Source: Nevskiales bacterium (lineage in GTDB: Bacteria > Pseudomonadota > Gammaproteobacteria > Nevskiales > Nevskiaceae). Taken from it: a stretch of 64,000 nt of DNA. Below the pieces are notes generated by a model. It was not told the origin of the DNA, did not search any database, and saw only the letters and a list, made by a program, of their open reading frames with translations. Shown here piece after piece: positions 35,061-43,851 of this stretch; position 1 is the first letter of the stretch, and every line of letters begins with the position of its first letter. Position numbers and translations under genes: made by a program. Where the stretch lies: assembly GCA_028698335.1 (NCBI GenBank), contig JAQVDP010000018.1, positions 1 through 64,000 on the forward strand, read 5' to 3'.

Positions 35061-35599
35061 TGACGCAGACCCAGCTGATCGCCGACCGCGAGGACCGTCT
35101 GGTCGCCGGCTTCGCGACACTGGCCATCGTGATCCACGTGATCGAGGCCGGATTCCCGTCCCCGATTCCGGGTGTCAAACCCGGCCTCGCCAACGTCATC
35201 ACCCTGATCGTGCTGCTGCGCCATTCGCTGCGTATGGCGATCTGGGTGGCCGCGCTGCGCGTCCTGGTGGGCAGCCTGCTCGTCGGCAGCTTCATGACAC
35301 CGGGCTTCTGGCTCTCCGCCAGCGGCGCGCTGGGCAGCCTGCTGGCCCTGAGCCTGGGCAGCGGCTGGAACCGGCTGCTGCCATCGTTGCGCCTGTCCGC
35401 GGTGGGCCTGTCGGTGCTGTCGGCACTGGCGCACATGGGCGGGCAGTTCTTCGTCGCCTACGAGGTGTTCGTCCCGCACCCCGGCCTGCTGCGCCTGATG
35501 CCGCCGCTGCTGACCGCGGCGCTGGTGTTCGGCGTCGCCACCGGCCTGGTCGCCGCGGGCATCGTCCGGCGGCTGGGACCGCCCGTCCCCTCCACCTGA
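35060..35599 (+). CDS. Gx transporter family membrane protein (Hpre_diP_synt_I/EetB-like)
   Basis: A 179-residue polytopic inner-membrane protein with about five hydrophobic helices. The signature EAGFPSPIPGVKPGLANVITLIVLL marks the Gx/heptaprenyl-diphosphate-synthase-component-I family, which resembles ECF transporter S components in layout. Its ATG uses the last base of the preceding stop (TGATG), so it is translationally coupled to the NusG-II gene. The family name 'heptaprenyl diphosphate synthase component I' is historical; no prenyl-synthase motif is present. A role in flavin-dependent electron transfer or small-molecule transport is an inference from context. Confidence 0.8.
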   Translation: MTQTQLIADREDRLVAGFATLAIVIHVIEAGFPSPIPGVKPGLANVITLIVLLRHSLRMAIWVAALRVLVGSLLVGSFMTPGFWLSASGALGSLLALSLGSGWNRLLPSLRLSAVGLSVLSALAHMGGQFFVAYEVFVPHPGLLRLMPPLLTAALVFGVATGLVAAGIVRRLGPPVPST

Positions 35600-35689
35600 G
35601 CGCATTGCACGGGTTCGGGGCGCCGGAACGCCGCGATCACCGGATGACCGGCCTTGTGTGTCCGCAGGTGGACACGGATACTTTGGGCC

Positions 35690-36259
35690 ATGAATGAAAG
35701 CAAATCCGACGACACCCTGCGCAACCAGTTTCTCGTCGCGATGCCCAGCCTCGACGACGAGAACTTCAGCCACACGGTCTCGTTGCTGTGCGAGCACAAC
35801 GACAGCGGCGCCATCGGGCTGGTCATCAACCGTCCGACCGAACTGCGCCTGGGCGACATGATGGACCAGATGGGGCTGTCCCACGACCAGGTCGACGATG
35901 ACGCGATCGTCTACTGGGGTGGCCCGGTGCAACCGGAGCGCGGCTTCGTGATCCATACTCCGCCCGGCGGCTGGGAATCGTCGATGGAACTGTCCGAGGA
36001 TCTCTACGTCACGACGTCCCGCGACATCCTGCGGGCGATCGGCCAGGGCGAAGGTCCGCAGCACTACGTGGTCGTGCTCGGCTACGCGGGCTGGGGATCG
36101 GGGCAGCTCGAAACCGAGATCCTGCACAACTCCTGGCTCAACACCCCGCTGGACCGGCAGATCCTGTTCGAAACACCGGCCGGCAACCGCTGGCAGGCCG
36201 CCACACGCCTGCTCGGGATCGACGTCTCGCAGATCGCCGGCGACGCCGGCCATGCCTGA
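35690..36259 (+). CDS. algH: YqgE/AlgH family protein
   Basis: A 189-residue protein of the UPF0301 family. The N-terminal NQFLVAMPSLDDENFSHTVSLLCEHNDSGAIGLVINRP and the later VYWGGPVQPERGFVIHT and VVLGYAGWGSGQLETEI are diagnostic. The biochemical role is unknown; in Pseudomonas the gene was linked to alginate regulation. It sits immediately before ruvX, as in most Gammaproteobacteria. The ATG at 35690 gives the standard start; the frame is open twelve codons upstream without family support. Confidence 0.95.
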   Translation: MNESKSDDTLRNQFLVAMPSLDDENFSHTVSLLCEHNDSGAIGLVINRPTELRLGDMMDQMGLSHDQVDDDAIVYWGGPVQPERGFVIHTPPGGWESSMELSEDLYVTTSRDILRAIGQGEGPQHYVVVLGYAGWGSGQLETEILHNSWLNTPLDRQILFETPAGNRWQAATRLLGIDVSQIAGDAGHA

Positions 36260-36289
36260 GCGCCAGCGGCCGGCGGCGGCGTGACGCCG

Positions 36290-36703
36290 ATGCCGGTCTA
36301 CCTCGCATTCGATTACGGTCTCAAGCGCATCGGCATCGCCATCGGCGACGATCTGACCGGCAGTGCCCGGCCGTTGCCGGCCGTCACCAGCGGCGATTGG
36401 AACGCGATCGCGCGCATCACCGCCGAATGGCGACCGGCGGCGTTGATCGTCGGCCTGCCGCTCGACGACGACGGCAGCGAACAGGCCATCACCGCCGCGG
36501 CCCGCAAGTTCGCACGCGAACTCGGGCAGCGACAGCAGCTGCCGATCCATCTCGCGGACGAGCGCTTCAGCTCACGGGCTGCGGACGACGAACTGCGTGC
36601 CGCCCGCAACAGCGGACGGATGACACGGCGCGTGCGCAAGGGCGACCGTGACGCCCAGGCCGCACGCGTGATCCTGGAACAATGGCTTGCCGAACACGGA
36701 TAG
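36290..36703 (+). CDS. ruvX: RuvX/YqgF Holliday-junction resolvase-like pre-16S rRNA nuclease
   Basis: A 137-residue RNase H-fold nuclease implicated in processing the 5' end of pre-16S rRNA. The fold starts [18 protein letters not shown], with the first catalytic Asp in [17 protein letters not shown] and LADERFSS follow, and the last catalytic region is [17 protein letters not shown] with its Asp. The ATG at 36290 is chosen because it leaves the typical few residues before FDYG; a GTG at 36281 would add three residues. Neither has a clear ribosome site. It follows algH by about 30 bases. Confidence 0.93.
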   Translation: MPVYLAFDYGLKRIGIAIGDDLTGSARPLPAVTSGDWNAIARITAEWRPAALIVGLPLDDDGSEQAITAAARKFARELGQRQQLPIHLADERFSSRAADDELRAARNSGRMTRRVRKGDRDAQAARVILEQWLAEHG

Positions 36704-36743
36704 CGCCACCGACACGTTCCGACCGCAGGCGGGCGCTTTTTTT
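36702..36743 (+). terminator. Candidate terminator/attenuator before pyrB
   Basis: AGCGCC at the ruvX stop pairs with GGCGCT at 36732-36737, followed directly by seven Ts; the loop is about 24 bases. It ends about 33 bases before the pyrB start. It may simply end the algH-ruvX transcript, or act as a pyrimidine-responsive attenuator, since no pyrR gene is present. Confidence 0.45.
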
Positions 36744-36776
36744 CCGGCCCGGTTAAGACCACAATACCGGCCCAGC

Positions 36777-37775
36777 ATGAGCCCAGAACTCCAAATCGAT
36801 CATCACGGCCGCCTGCGACACCTGCTGACGCTGGAAGGCCTGAGCCGCGAACTGCTGACCGAGATCCTCGATACGGCGGAGGATCTCGAAAAGGCATTGC
36901 GGGGCCCCGAGAAGAACGTGCCGCTGCTGCGCGGCCGCACGATCATGAATCTGTTCTTCGAACCGAGCACCCGGACCCGCACCACCTTCGAACTCGCCGC
37001 CAAGCGCCTGTCCGCGGACGTCCTGAACCTGCAGATGTCGAGCTCGTCGACCTCCAAGGGCGAAACCCTGTTCGACACGCTCAAGACGCTCGAATCGATG
37101 CAGGCGGACATGTTCGTCGTGCGCCACGAAGCCTCCGGCGCCGCGCACTTCTTCGCACAACACGCCGCCCCCGGCGTCGCGATCCTCAACGCCGGCGACG
37201 GCCGTCATGCCCACCCGACCCAGGGCCTGCTCGATCTGTTCACGATCCGCCGCTACAAGCCCGGCTTCGAGAAACTGCGCGTGGCGATCGTCGGCGACGT
37301 GCTGCATTCACGGGTGGCCCGCTCCGACATCCATGGCCTGCGGACGATGGGCGCGGCGGAGATCCGTGTCGTCGCGCCGCCGACGCTGGTTCCGGCGGGG
37401 ATCGAGCAGATGGGCGTCACCGTCTGCCACAACATCGACGACGGCCTCGACGGCATCGACGTCGTCATCCTGTTGCGCCTGCAGAAGGAACGCATGCTCG
37501 GCGCGTTCCTGCCGTCGATGAGCGAATTCCACCGCGACTTCGGCCTGACCCGGCAACGCCTCGCGCGCCTGCACCCGGAAGCCATCGTGATGCATCCGGG
37601 CCCGATCAATCGCGGCGTCGAGATCGAGGGCGACGTCGCCTACGGTCCGCAGTCCTTGATCCTGCAGCAGGTCAATCACGGCATCGCGGTGCGCATGGCG
37701 GTCATGGCGATGATCCTGGGCCAGACCGATCCGGCCCCTCGAAGCGGCAAGCGCCGCCTGCGGAGGCGCGCATGA
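36777..37775 (+). CDS. pyrB: Aspartate carbamoyltransferase catalytic chain
   Basis: A 332-residue enzyme joining carbamoyl phosphate and aspartate, the committed step of pyrimidine synthesis. The carbamoyl-phosphate loop is [12 protein letters not shown] (Ser64 to Thr70 region); further active-site blocks are [19 protein letters not shown] and [10 protein letters not shown]. The N-terminal extension of about 10 residues and the basic C-terminal tail ([11 protein letters not shown]) resemble Pseudomonas-type PyrB, which needs a non-catalytic PyrC-like partner. That partner gene overlaps the end of pyrB by four bases. No pyrI or pyrR gene is nearby. Confidence 0.96.
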   Translation: MSPELQIDHHGRLRHLLTLEGLSRELLTEILDTAEDLEKALRGPEKNVPLLRGRTIMNLFFEPSTRTRTTFELAAKRLSADVLNLQMSSSSTSKGETLFDTLKTLESMQADMFVVRHEASGAAHFFAQHAAPGVAILNAGDGRHAHPTQGLLDLFTIRRYKPGFEKLRVAIVGDVLHSRVARSDIHGLRTMGAAEIRVVAPPTLVPAGIEQMGVTVCHNIDDGLDGIDVVILLRLQKERMLGAFLPSMSEFHRDFGLTRQRLARLHPEAIVMHPGPINRGVEIEGDVAYGPQSLILQQVNHGIAVRMAVMAMILGQTDPAPRSGKRRLRRRA

Positions 37776-39136
37776 GCCGTCAGCCCCCGATCAAGGAATG
37801 GTCCGCCGGTGCGCACGCACGCAAGCCGTCCCGGCCGGTTTCGGCCGAACGCTCCAGCATCCTGATCCGCAATGCCCACATCATCGATCCGGCCAGCGGC
37901 CTCGACGGCCCGGGAGACATCCTGATCGACCAGAGCGGGATCGTCGCCGTCGGACGTGTCCCGGCACGCTCGAAAGCCGGGCAGGTCATCGATGCCGACG
38001 GCCTGTGGCTGATTCCCGGCATCGTCGACCTCTGCGCGCGCTTTCGCGAACCCGGGCAGACCCGCAAGGCGACCTTCGCCAGCGAAACCCATGCGGCGCA
38101 GGCCTCCGGCATCACCGAAATCCTGCTCCCGCCCGACACCCAGCCGGTGGTCGATTCCCCGGCGATGGCGATCCGCGTCCAGCGCATCGCCGATCAGACC
38201 GGCGGCCTCGACGTGCGCCTGATCGGCGCGCTGACCCGCAATCTGGAAGGCGAGGCCCTGGCCGAGTTGTCGGCCCTGCGCGCGGCCGGTGCCGTCGGCG
38301 TCAGCAACGCGCTGGCGCCGGTCCGCGATTCGCTGATCGCCAGACGCGCCCTCGACTACGCGCGTGGACTCGGGCTGACCACGCATGTCTTCGCTCAGGA
38401 CGCGACGCTCGCGGCCGGGGGCTGCGCCCATGAAGGCCCCGTGGCGACCCGCCTCGGACTGGCGTCGGTTCCGGTAGCAGCCGAGGTCGCCGCCCTGCGC
38501 TTCTGGATTTCGCTGGTCGAGGATACCGGCGCCCGCGTGCACTTCTGCCGCCTGTCGACGGCCCGCGGCGTGGAGCTGATCGAATCGGCCCTCGCCCGCC
38601 AGCTGCCGGTCAGTGCGGATGTCGCCGCCCACCAGTTGTTCCTGACCGACCAGGATGTCGACGGCTTCAATGCCCAGTGCCACGTCCAGCCGCCGCTGCG
38701 GACGGCCGGGGATCGGGACGCATTGCGCGACGCGGTCCGCTCGGGCGTGATCAGCGCGATCTGCTCGGATCACCAGCCGCACGAGATCGACGCCAAGATC
38801 AATCCGTTCGCGATGACCGAGCCCGGAGTTTCCGGCCTCGAAACGCTGTTGCCGCTGGTCCTCGAACTGATCCGCGAAAATCAGGTCCCGCGTCTCGACG
38901 CGGTCGCCCGCCTCACGCTGGGACCGGCCGGCATCGCCGGAACCGGAAGCGGGCGACTGGCGCCCGGCTGCCCGGCGAATCTCGCCTTGATCGACCCGGA
39001 CTGCGAGTGGACCCTTGACCCGGCCAGACTCCGCAGCTCCGGACACAATACGCCGTTTGCCGGCAAGCGCTTGCATGGCAAGGTGCTGCGCACGTTCCAT
39101 CACGGACGTGAAGTCTTCAACGCCGTGGACCCCTGA
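37772..39136 (+). CDS. pyrC': Non-catalytic dihydroorotase-like subunit (PyrC', PyrX)
   Basis: A 454-residue member of the dihydroorotase/amidohydrolase family that has lost catalysis. The zinc motif DxHxHLREPG reads [10 protein letters not shown] (Asp86, Cys88, Arg90), so both metal-binding histidines are gone, while the TIM-barrel framework and the end motif SDHQPHE are retained. In Pseudomonas-type systems such a subunit forms a dodecamer with PyrB and is needed for its assembly; the ATGA overlap with pyrB supports equal synthesis here. An N-terminal extension of about 28 residues precedes the fold. The active dihydroorotase must be encoded elsewhere. Confidence 0.9.
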   Translation: MSRQPPIKEWSAGAHARKPSRPVSAERSSILIRNAHIIDPASGLDGPGDILIDQSGIVAVGRVPARSKAGQVIDADGLWLIPGIVDLCARFREPGQTRKATFASETHAAQASGITEILLPPDTQPVVDSPAMAIRVQRIADQTGGLDVRLIGALTRNLEGEALAELSALRAAGAVGVSNALAPVRDSLIARRALDYARGLGLTTHVFAQDATLAAGGCAHEGPVATRLGLASVPVAAEVAALRFWISLVEDTGARVHFCRLSTARGVELIESALARQLPVSADVAAHQLFLTDQDVDGFNAQCHVQPPLRTAGDRDALRDAVRSGVISAICSDHQPHEIDAKINPFAMTEPGVSGLETLLPLVLELIRENQVPRLDAVARLTLGPAGIAGTGSGRLAPGCPANLALIDPDCEWTLDPARLRSSGHNTPFAGKRLHGKVLRTFHHGREVFNAVDP

Positions 39137-39209
39137 TTCCGGCCCCCTGCGTCGCCTCCGGCGGCGCCTCGGCGCTTGCGGTAAAGTTCGCTCAACTCAC
39201 AATATCGAC

Positions 39210-39243
39210 AGGAGGAAGTCCGCTCACGCGGACGGAAAAGCCT
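39210..39243 (+). promoter_or_regulatory. Structured pilH leader with displaced Shine-Dalgarno
   Basis: A perfect AGGAGG (39210-39215) lies 28 bases before the pilH ATG, too far for normal use. Between them sits the hairpin GTCCGC-TCAC-GCGGAC (39218-39233), after which GGAA lies 6-9 bases from the start. ACAGGAGGA and two further GGA triplets resemble CsrA/RsmA target sites. Either the hairpin brings the strong site near the start, or a regulator acts here. Confidence 0.4.
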
Positions 39244-39609
39244 ATGGCTAGCATCATGATCGTCGACGACTCTCCAACCGACGTCCAGAAGTTGCGCGCG
39301 ATGTTGGAAAAGGCCGGACACGCCGTCTCCGAAGCCACTTCGGGTCAGGACGCCATCGCGCGCGTGCGCGCCGAGAAGCCGGATGCCGTCATCATGGACG
39401 TGGTCATGCCCGGGGTAAACGGGTTCCAGGCCACACGCACCCTGTCGAAAGATCCCGCGACGGCACACATCCCGGTGATCGTGGTGAGCAGCAAGGACCA
39501 GGAAACCGACCGCGTCTGGGCGCTGCGCCAGGGAGCGAAGGAATATCTGGTCAAGCCGGTCCGGGAGGCCGACCTGCTCGCCAAGATCAATACCGTCCTC
39601 GGCATCTGA
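39244..39609 (+). CDS. pilH: PilH twitching-motility response regulator
   Basis: A 121-residue CheY-like single-domain regulator. The acidic pair is in IMIVDDSPT, the phospho-acceptor is Asp52 (AVIMDVVMPG) and the Lys is in YLVKPV. The stretch VMPGVNGFQATRTLSKDPATAHIPVIVVSSKDQETDRVWALRQGAKEYL (given here only as family evidence: GVNGFQATR and SKDQETDRVW blocks) matches PilH rather than PilG. In P. aeruginosa PilH controls pilus retraction and drains phosphate from ChpA. It is followed 32 bases later by pilJ. The pilH-pilJ block is separated from pilG-pilI-chpA by about 8 kb of metabolic genes. Confidence 0.92.
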   Translation: MASIMIVDDSPTDVQKLRAMLEKAGHAVSEATSGQDAIARVRAEKPDAVIMDVVMPGVNGFQATRTLSKDPATAHIPVIVVSSKDQETDRVWALRQGAKEYLVKPVREADLLAKINTVLGI

Positions 39610-39640
39610 CGCCGATTCGCTCTGACACCCTGGGGAACAC

Positions 39641-41632
39641 ATGGCCGAACAAAACAGGCTGCGCGGCGCACGACGAGAGCTCGCGACACTGATCACCGCG
39701 GTGGTGCTGATCGCCATCGCGATGATCGGCTTCTACACGATTCAGCGCACCGACGATCGCGACGAGACATGGCTGGAGCTGGCGCGATCGGCGGCGGACG
39801 ACGTCGGCCAGGTCGCGGATGTCGCCGAGTCGGCGACACGCGGCATCACGCCGGACTTTGCAACGCTGATCGCGCGCGTCGAGGACCTGAGCCTGACCGT
39901 CGAGTCCCTGGCCCAGGGCGATGCCCTGGCCGGAATCGATCCGGCACCGGCACCGGTGCAGCCAGACGTCGCCAAGCTCGCGCAGTCCTGGCAGCGCATG
40001 AAGCAACAGGCGCAGGTCGTGCTCGATGGTGAGTCGGCCTGGCGCCAGGGCGCGGCCGCAGCCGCAGCCATCACCGGCGCCATCCACGCGCGCGGCGAAC
40101 AGGACGACCTGTTCAAACTCTACGAACAGATCGCGCAGCGATCCGGTGCGCGTGGCGATGCCGGCACCGCGATCGAACAGCTGGTCCGTCTGGAACGCAT
40201 CGCCACCGAGGCCCGCGGCCTTCTGGCCCGTGGCCGCGATGCGCTGGACTCGTCCCAGGCGCTGAACCTGCAGGTCCAGGCCTTCGCCGAGGCCAACGAT
40301 CGCCTCGTTCGCGACAACGGCCTGCGGGCGCTGGCGACCCGCGCCGGCGAGATCTTTGCCGACGTCGCCCGGGCCAACGAACAGATCCAGCAAGGCGCGA
40401 AGGCGATCGACAATCTGCAGACCGCCGCCGCGCAGTTGCCCGGCGCAGCCACCGATGTGATCGCCAACGCCAAGGCGCTCGAACAGCGCCTGCTCGACAC
40501 CCGCGTCCGGCAGGTCATCCTGCCGATCATCGTCACCGTCTCGGGCGTGCTCGCGATGATCCTGCTGGTGGTCTTCATCGGCATCCTGGTCCGCAACACC
40601 CGCGTTCGCCTCAAGCGCGCCGAGGAACGCGACGCCAAGCAGCAGCACGCGATTCTGTCGCTGCTCGATGAAATCACCAACCTGGCCGACGGCGATCTGA
40701 CCGTCGACGTCACCGTGACCGAGGACTTCACCGGCGCGATCGCCGACTCGATCAACTACACCGTGCAGAACATGCGCAACCTGGTCGGCACGATCAACAC
40801 GACGTCGGTGGAGATCGCCAGCGCCGCGTCGAACACCAAGCAGACGGCCATCCGCATGAACGAGGCCTCGGAGCGACAGGCCAAGGAAATCGCGGCGGTC
40901 ACCAACACCATCGCCTCGACCTCGCAGTCGATGCAGCAGGTCGCCGCCAGCGCCGAGAAACTCGCGCAGCAGGCACAGCAGTCGGTGCAGGTCGCGCACA
41001 ATGGCGCCGATACGGTGAACCGCACGATCCAGAGCATGACCGCGCTGCGCGAACAGATCCAGGACACGTCCAAGCGCATCAAGCGCCTCGGCGAATCGTC
41101 CCAGGAGATCGGCAATATCATCGAGTTCATCAACGACATCGCCGAACAGACCAACACCCTGGCGCTGAATGCATCGATCCAGGCCGCCATGGCGGGCGAA
41201 GCCGGTCGCGGCTTCGCCGTGGTCGCCGACGAAGTCCAGCGTCTGGCCGAACGCGCCGCCAACGCGACCCGCCAGGTCGAAACCCTGGTCAAGACGATTC
41301 AGGCCGATACCAACGAGGCGATCATCTCGATGGAACGCTCCACCCAGAACGTGGTGGGCGGCGCCAAGAGCGCCGAGGAAGCCGGTCAGGCGCTGACCAA
41401 GGTCGAAACCTCGTCGCAGGAACTGTCGAACCTGATCACCGAGATCTCAACGTCGGCCCGCAACCAGTCCGGCCAGGCGACCAAGATCGCCGGCACCATG
41501 CAGGTGATCCGGGACATCGCGGTACAGACCTCCGGCTCCGCCGGCCAGACCGCACAGGCGGTCGAGGAGCTCAACGTGCTGTCCGAAAAACTGCGCGCAT
41601 CGGTCGCCGGTTTCACCCTGCCGCAGGGCTGA
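39641..41632 (+). CDS. pilJ: PilJ-type methyl-accepting chemotaxis protein
   Basis: A 663-residue chemoreceptor for the Pil-Chp system. The first transmembrane helix (about residues 15-37) and the second (about 288-312) bracket a periplasmic helical domain of about 250 residues; PilJ senses pilin or surface contact in Pseudomonas. A HAMP-like segment ([34 protein letters not shown], spanning about 340-375) precedes the signalling hairpin whose tip contains [28 protein letters not shown] (motif blocks [13 protein letters not shown]). The tip reads [10 protein letters not shown], matching PilJ-like receptors. The ATG has GGGGAAC upstream. No receptor methyltransferase or methylesterase gene is adjacent. 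Confidence 0.92.
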   Translation: MAEQNRLRGARRELATLITAVVLIAIAMIGFYTIQRTDDRDETWLELARSAADDVGQVADVAESATRGITPDFATLIARVEDLSLTVESLAQGDALAGIDPAPAPVQPDVAKLAQSWQRMKQQAQVVLDGESAWRQGAAAAAAITGAIHARGEQDDLFKLYEQIAQRSGARGDAGTAIEQLVRLERIATEARGLLARGRDALDSSQALNLQVQAFAEANDRLVRDNGLRALATRAGEIFADVARANEQIQQGAKAIDNLQTAAAQLPGAATDVIANAKALEQRLLDTRVRQVILPIIVTVSGVLAMILLVVFIGILVRNTRVRLKRAEERDAKQQHAILSLLDEITNLADGDLTVDVTVTEDFTGAIADSINYTVQNMRNLVGTINTTSVEIASAASNTKQTAIRMNEASERQAKEIAAVTNTIASTSQSMQQVAASAEKLAQQAQQSVQVAHNGADTVNRTIQSMTALREQIQDTSKRIKRLGESSQEIGNIIEFINDIAEQTNTLALNASIQAAMAGEAGRGFAVVADEVQRLAERAANATRQVETLVKTIQADTNEAIISMERSTQNVVGGAKSAEEAGQALTKVETSSQELSNLITEISTSARNQSGQATKIAGTMQVIRDIAVQTSGSAGQTAQAVEELNVLSEKLRASVAGFTLPQG

Positions 41633-41639
41633 CGCCCGC

Positions 41640-41674
41640 GGGTGCCGGGCCGGCCGAACGGCGACCCGGCACCC
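41640..41674. other. Perfect 10-bp hairpin after pilJ
   Basis: GGGTGCCGGG (41640-41649) and CCCGGCACCC (41665-41674) form an exact stem with a 15-base loop, seven bases after the pilJ stop. There is no T-run, so it may protect the 3' end or be a Rho-associated barrier rather than an intrinsic terminator. Confidence 0.45.
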
Positions 41675-41836
41675 GGCGCGAACCCGTGCCCGCGCCCCTG
41701 CTCCGCCAGCCGGCGCAGCGGCCGATTCGGCGGCCTCTGCTTGCCTCGCACGCCCCCCCTCCTTACCATTTGCCCTCCCCGCGCGGCCCAAATCCCCTCG
41801 GCTGCGACTGGAATCCCCGCTAATTGAGGTACTTAC

Positions 41837-43489
41837 ATGACCTTTCAGGCTGATCTCGAAAAGCTCTTCGGTCTTACGAACGTCTCCTATAACTACAATC
41901 TGTCCAAAGAGGAGCTGTTTCACGAAGCCATCGCAAACGACAAGGGCCGCGTCCGCAAAGACGGTCCGTCCGACGAACAGAAGGCCTACGCCACCAAGCT
42001 CGGCGTACGCGGTCCGCTGGTCTACTACACCGACCCGGATTGCACCGGCCGCCGCACCAAGGACACCTACGCCGTTGCGTGGCCCGAGATCAAGGACGAC
42101 ATCTGGTTCAAGGCCGATCTGAACCAGTACGATCCGGAGCAGTACCAGGCCCTGCTCAAGCGCGTCGTCGATCACCTCAACAGCAAGAAGGCGACCCTGT
42201 ACGTCCAGGACGTTTTCATGGGATCGGATCCGGACTTCGCCGTGCCCTACCGCTTCGTCGGCGAGTACGCGACGCACGCAATGTTCGCGCACAACATGTT
42301 CCCGAAGGATCTGATGGGCGTGCAGGACGTGGCCGAGCGCCGCTGGACCATGCTCAACGTCCCGAGCTTCATGTGCGAGCCGCAGCGTGACGGCAGCCGC
42401 GCCGAAGCCGCGGTGGTCATCGACACCCGCAACAAGATCTGCCTGGTCGCCGGCCGCGCCGACTACTGCGGCGTCGTCAAGAAGACCATCTTCACCGTCG
42501 GCAACTACCTGCTGCCGCTGGACGGCCGCCTGTCGATGCATTGCTCGGCCAACGTCGGCCCCAATGGCGACGCCGCAATCCTGTTCGGCCTGTCGGGCAC
42601 CGGCAAGACCACGCTGTCCGCCGATCCCGAACGCCGCCTGATCGGCGACGACGAGACCATCTGGTCGGACAACGGCCTGTGCAACCTCGAAGACGGTTGC
42701 TACGCCAAGCTGATCAATCTCGACAAGGACGCCGAGCCGATCATCGCCGCCGCGCTGTCGAAGCCGGGCACGATCGTCGAGAACGTTCCGCCGCTGCCGG
42801 GCAAGCGCATGGAAGAGTGCGACCCGCAGGAGCTGGACCTGACCGACGACTCGATCGCGGAGAACACGCGCTTCTCGTATCCGCTGACCGCGAACCCGAA
42901 CGTGATGCCCAACGGCCGCGGCCCGCATCCGCAGACCATCGTGCTGCTGACCGCCGATGCCTTCGGCGTGCTGCCGCCGATCGCGATTCTCGAACCCAAG
43001 GACGTCATGTACCACTTCGTGTCCGGCTTCACGTCGCGCGTCGCCGGTACCGAAGTCGGCATCACCGAACCGACGCCGACGTTCTCGGCCTGCTTCGGCG
43101 GTCCGTTCATGGCCCACAAGCCGAACGTCTACGCCAAACTGCTCGCGGACAAGATGGAACACCACCAGGCCCGCTGCATCCTGCTCAACACCGGCTGGCA
43201 GGGTGGCCCCTACGGCGTCGGCAAGCGCATCTCGATCCGGATGACGCGTGCACTGCTCAACGCCGCGCTCAACGGCGAGCTGGACCACGTCGAAACCGAG
43301 CTGCACCCGGTGCTGAATCTGAAGATTCCGAAGGAATGCCCGGGCGTGCCGTCGGACATGCTCAACCCGCGTGACACCTGGACGGACAAGGACGCCTACG
43401 ACGCCCAGGCCGCCAGGCTGCGCGACATGTTCCGCGAAAACTTCAAGGCCAAGGGCTTTGCGGCTTTCGGGATCGAGGAACGCATCTGA
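41837..43489 (+). CDS. pckA: Phosphoenolpyruvate carboxykinase (ATP)
   Basis: A 550-residue gluconeogenic enzyme converting oxaloacetate and ATP to phosphoenolpyruvate, CO2 and ADP. The ATP-binding P-loop GLSGTGKTT spans residues 251-259, followed by the metal-binding LIGDDETIW region. The N-terminal VRGPLVYYTDPDCTGRRTKDTY and the mid-protein HNMF and MLNVPSF blocks are family-typical. The length is slightly above the E. coli enzyme (540). The start is supported by TTGAGG about nine bases before the ATG. A strong terminator follows; the gene appears monocistronic with a 204-base upstream region. Confidence 0.97.
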   Translation: MTFQADLEKLFGLTNVSYNYNLSKEELFHEAIANDKGRVRKDGPSDEQKAYATKLGVRGPLVYYTDPDCTGRRTKDTYAVAWPEIKDDIWFKADLNQYDPEQYQALLKRVVDHLNSKKATLYVQDVFMGSDPDFAVPYRFVGEYATHAMFAHNMFPKDLMGVQDVAERRWTMLNVPSFMCEPQRDGSRAEAAVVIDTRNKICLVAGRADYCGVVKKTIFTVGNYLLPLDGRLSMHCSANVGPNGDAAILFGLSGTGKTTLSADPERRLIGDDETIWSDNGLCNLEDGCYAKLINLDKDAEPIIAAALSKPGTIVENVPPLPGKRMEECDPQELDLTDDSIAENTRFSYPLTANPNVMPNGRGPHPQTIVLLTADAFGVLPPIAILEPKDVMYHFVSGFTSRVAGTEVGITEPTPTFSACFGGPFMAHKPNVYAKLLADKMEHHQARCILLNTGWQGGPYGVGKRISIRMTRALLNAALNGELDHVETELHPVLNLKIPKECPGVPSDMLNPRDTWTDKDAYDAQAARLRDMFRENFKAKGFAAFGIEERI

Positions 43490-43510
43490 CGCTTCTGCGC
43501 TGCTGCAACG

Positions 43511-43541
43511 AAAAACGGCTGCCTCGGCAGCCGTTTTTTTT
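43511..43541. terminator. Intrinsic terminator after pckA
   Basis: The stem ACGGCTGCC / GGCAGCCGT, with A-rich sequence before it and eight Ts after it, starts 25 bases past the pckA stop. The flanking A-run makes it usable from the opposite strand too, where the small ribbon-helix-helix gene ends. Confidence 0.9.
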
Positions 43542-43582
43542 GCACCCGATTCCGCCGGCGGACGGCGGTGGCACGCGAACGA

Positions 43583-43789
43583 TCAGGATGTCGTGCCGCC
43601 GAGCAGATCGGCGACGTCCTCACCCGGCTGCCACGGCCGGCCCAGACGGCTTTCGATGTAATCCCGGATCAAACGCCGCACGACCTGCGACGGCGTCTGG
43701 TCCTCGCGCGCGCACAGCTGCTCGAAGACCGCCTTCTTGTCGGGGTCGATCAGCACCGTCAGCCGCGCTGTCCGCTTCTCCAATGTCAT
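43583..43789 (-). CDS. Ribbon-helix-helix (CopG/Arc-like) DNA-binding protein
   Basis: A 68-residue probable transcription factor. The N-terminal strand RTARLTVLIDPDKKAVFEQLCAREDQTPSQVVRRLIRDYIESRLG (motif parts TARLTVLID, helix KKAVFEQLCARED, turn TPSQVVRRLIRDYI) fits the ribbon-helix-helix fold, in which a two-stranded ribbon from each monomer enters the major groove. It has a short disordered tail. No toxin gene is adjacent, so an antitoxin role is not supported. Its gene is divergent from the hyf-like operon (131-base gap), and an imperfect palindrome overlaps its own promoter, suggesting autoregulation and possible control of that operon. Confidence 0.82.
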   Translation of the reverse strand: MTLEKRTARLTVLIDPDKKAVFEQLCAREDQTPSQVVRRLIRDYIESRLGRPWQPGEDVADLLGGTTS

Positions 43790-43807
43790 TCGTTGATCAC
43801 TCTACTT

Positions 43808-43851
43808 ACATCGTATGTGCATAGCATGTTAATCTAACGCTCATATGTCAA
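43808..43851 (-). promoter_or_regulatory. Putative promoter and operator of the RHH regulator
   Basis: Reading leftward, TTGACA (43851-43846) is a perfect -35 box; 17 bases on, the -10 position (43828-43823) falls within an imperfect 22-bp dyad ACATCGTATG-TG-CATAGCATGT (43808-43829; 8 of 10 base pairs match). The -10 itself is weak. TATG/CATA half-sites are typical of RHH operators, so the layout suggests self-repression. Confidence 0.5.

Noticed and set aside
39205..39260. Cyclic di-GMP-I (GEMM) riboswitch before pilH
   Set aside because: Only short fragments match the consensus; the start codon falls inside the putative aptamer and no second stem with the receptor is visible.
43583..43789. 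Antitoxin of a toxin-antitoxin pair
   Set aside because: No small toxin-like gene is adjacent on either side; the gene is monocistronic between a terminator and a divergent operon.
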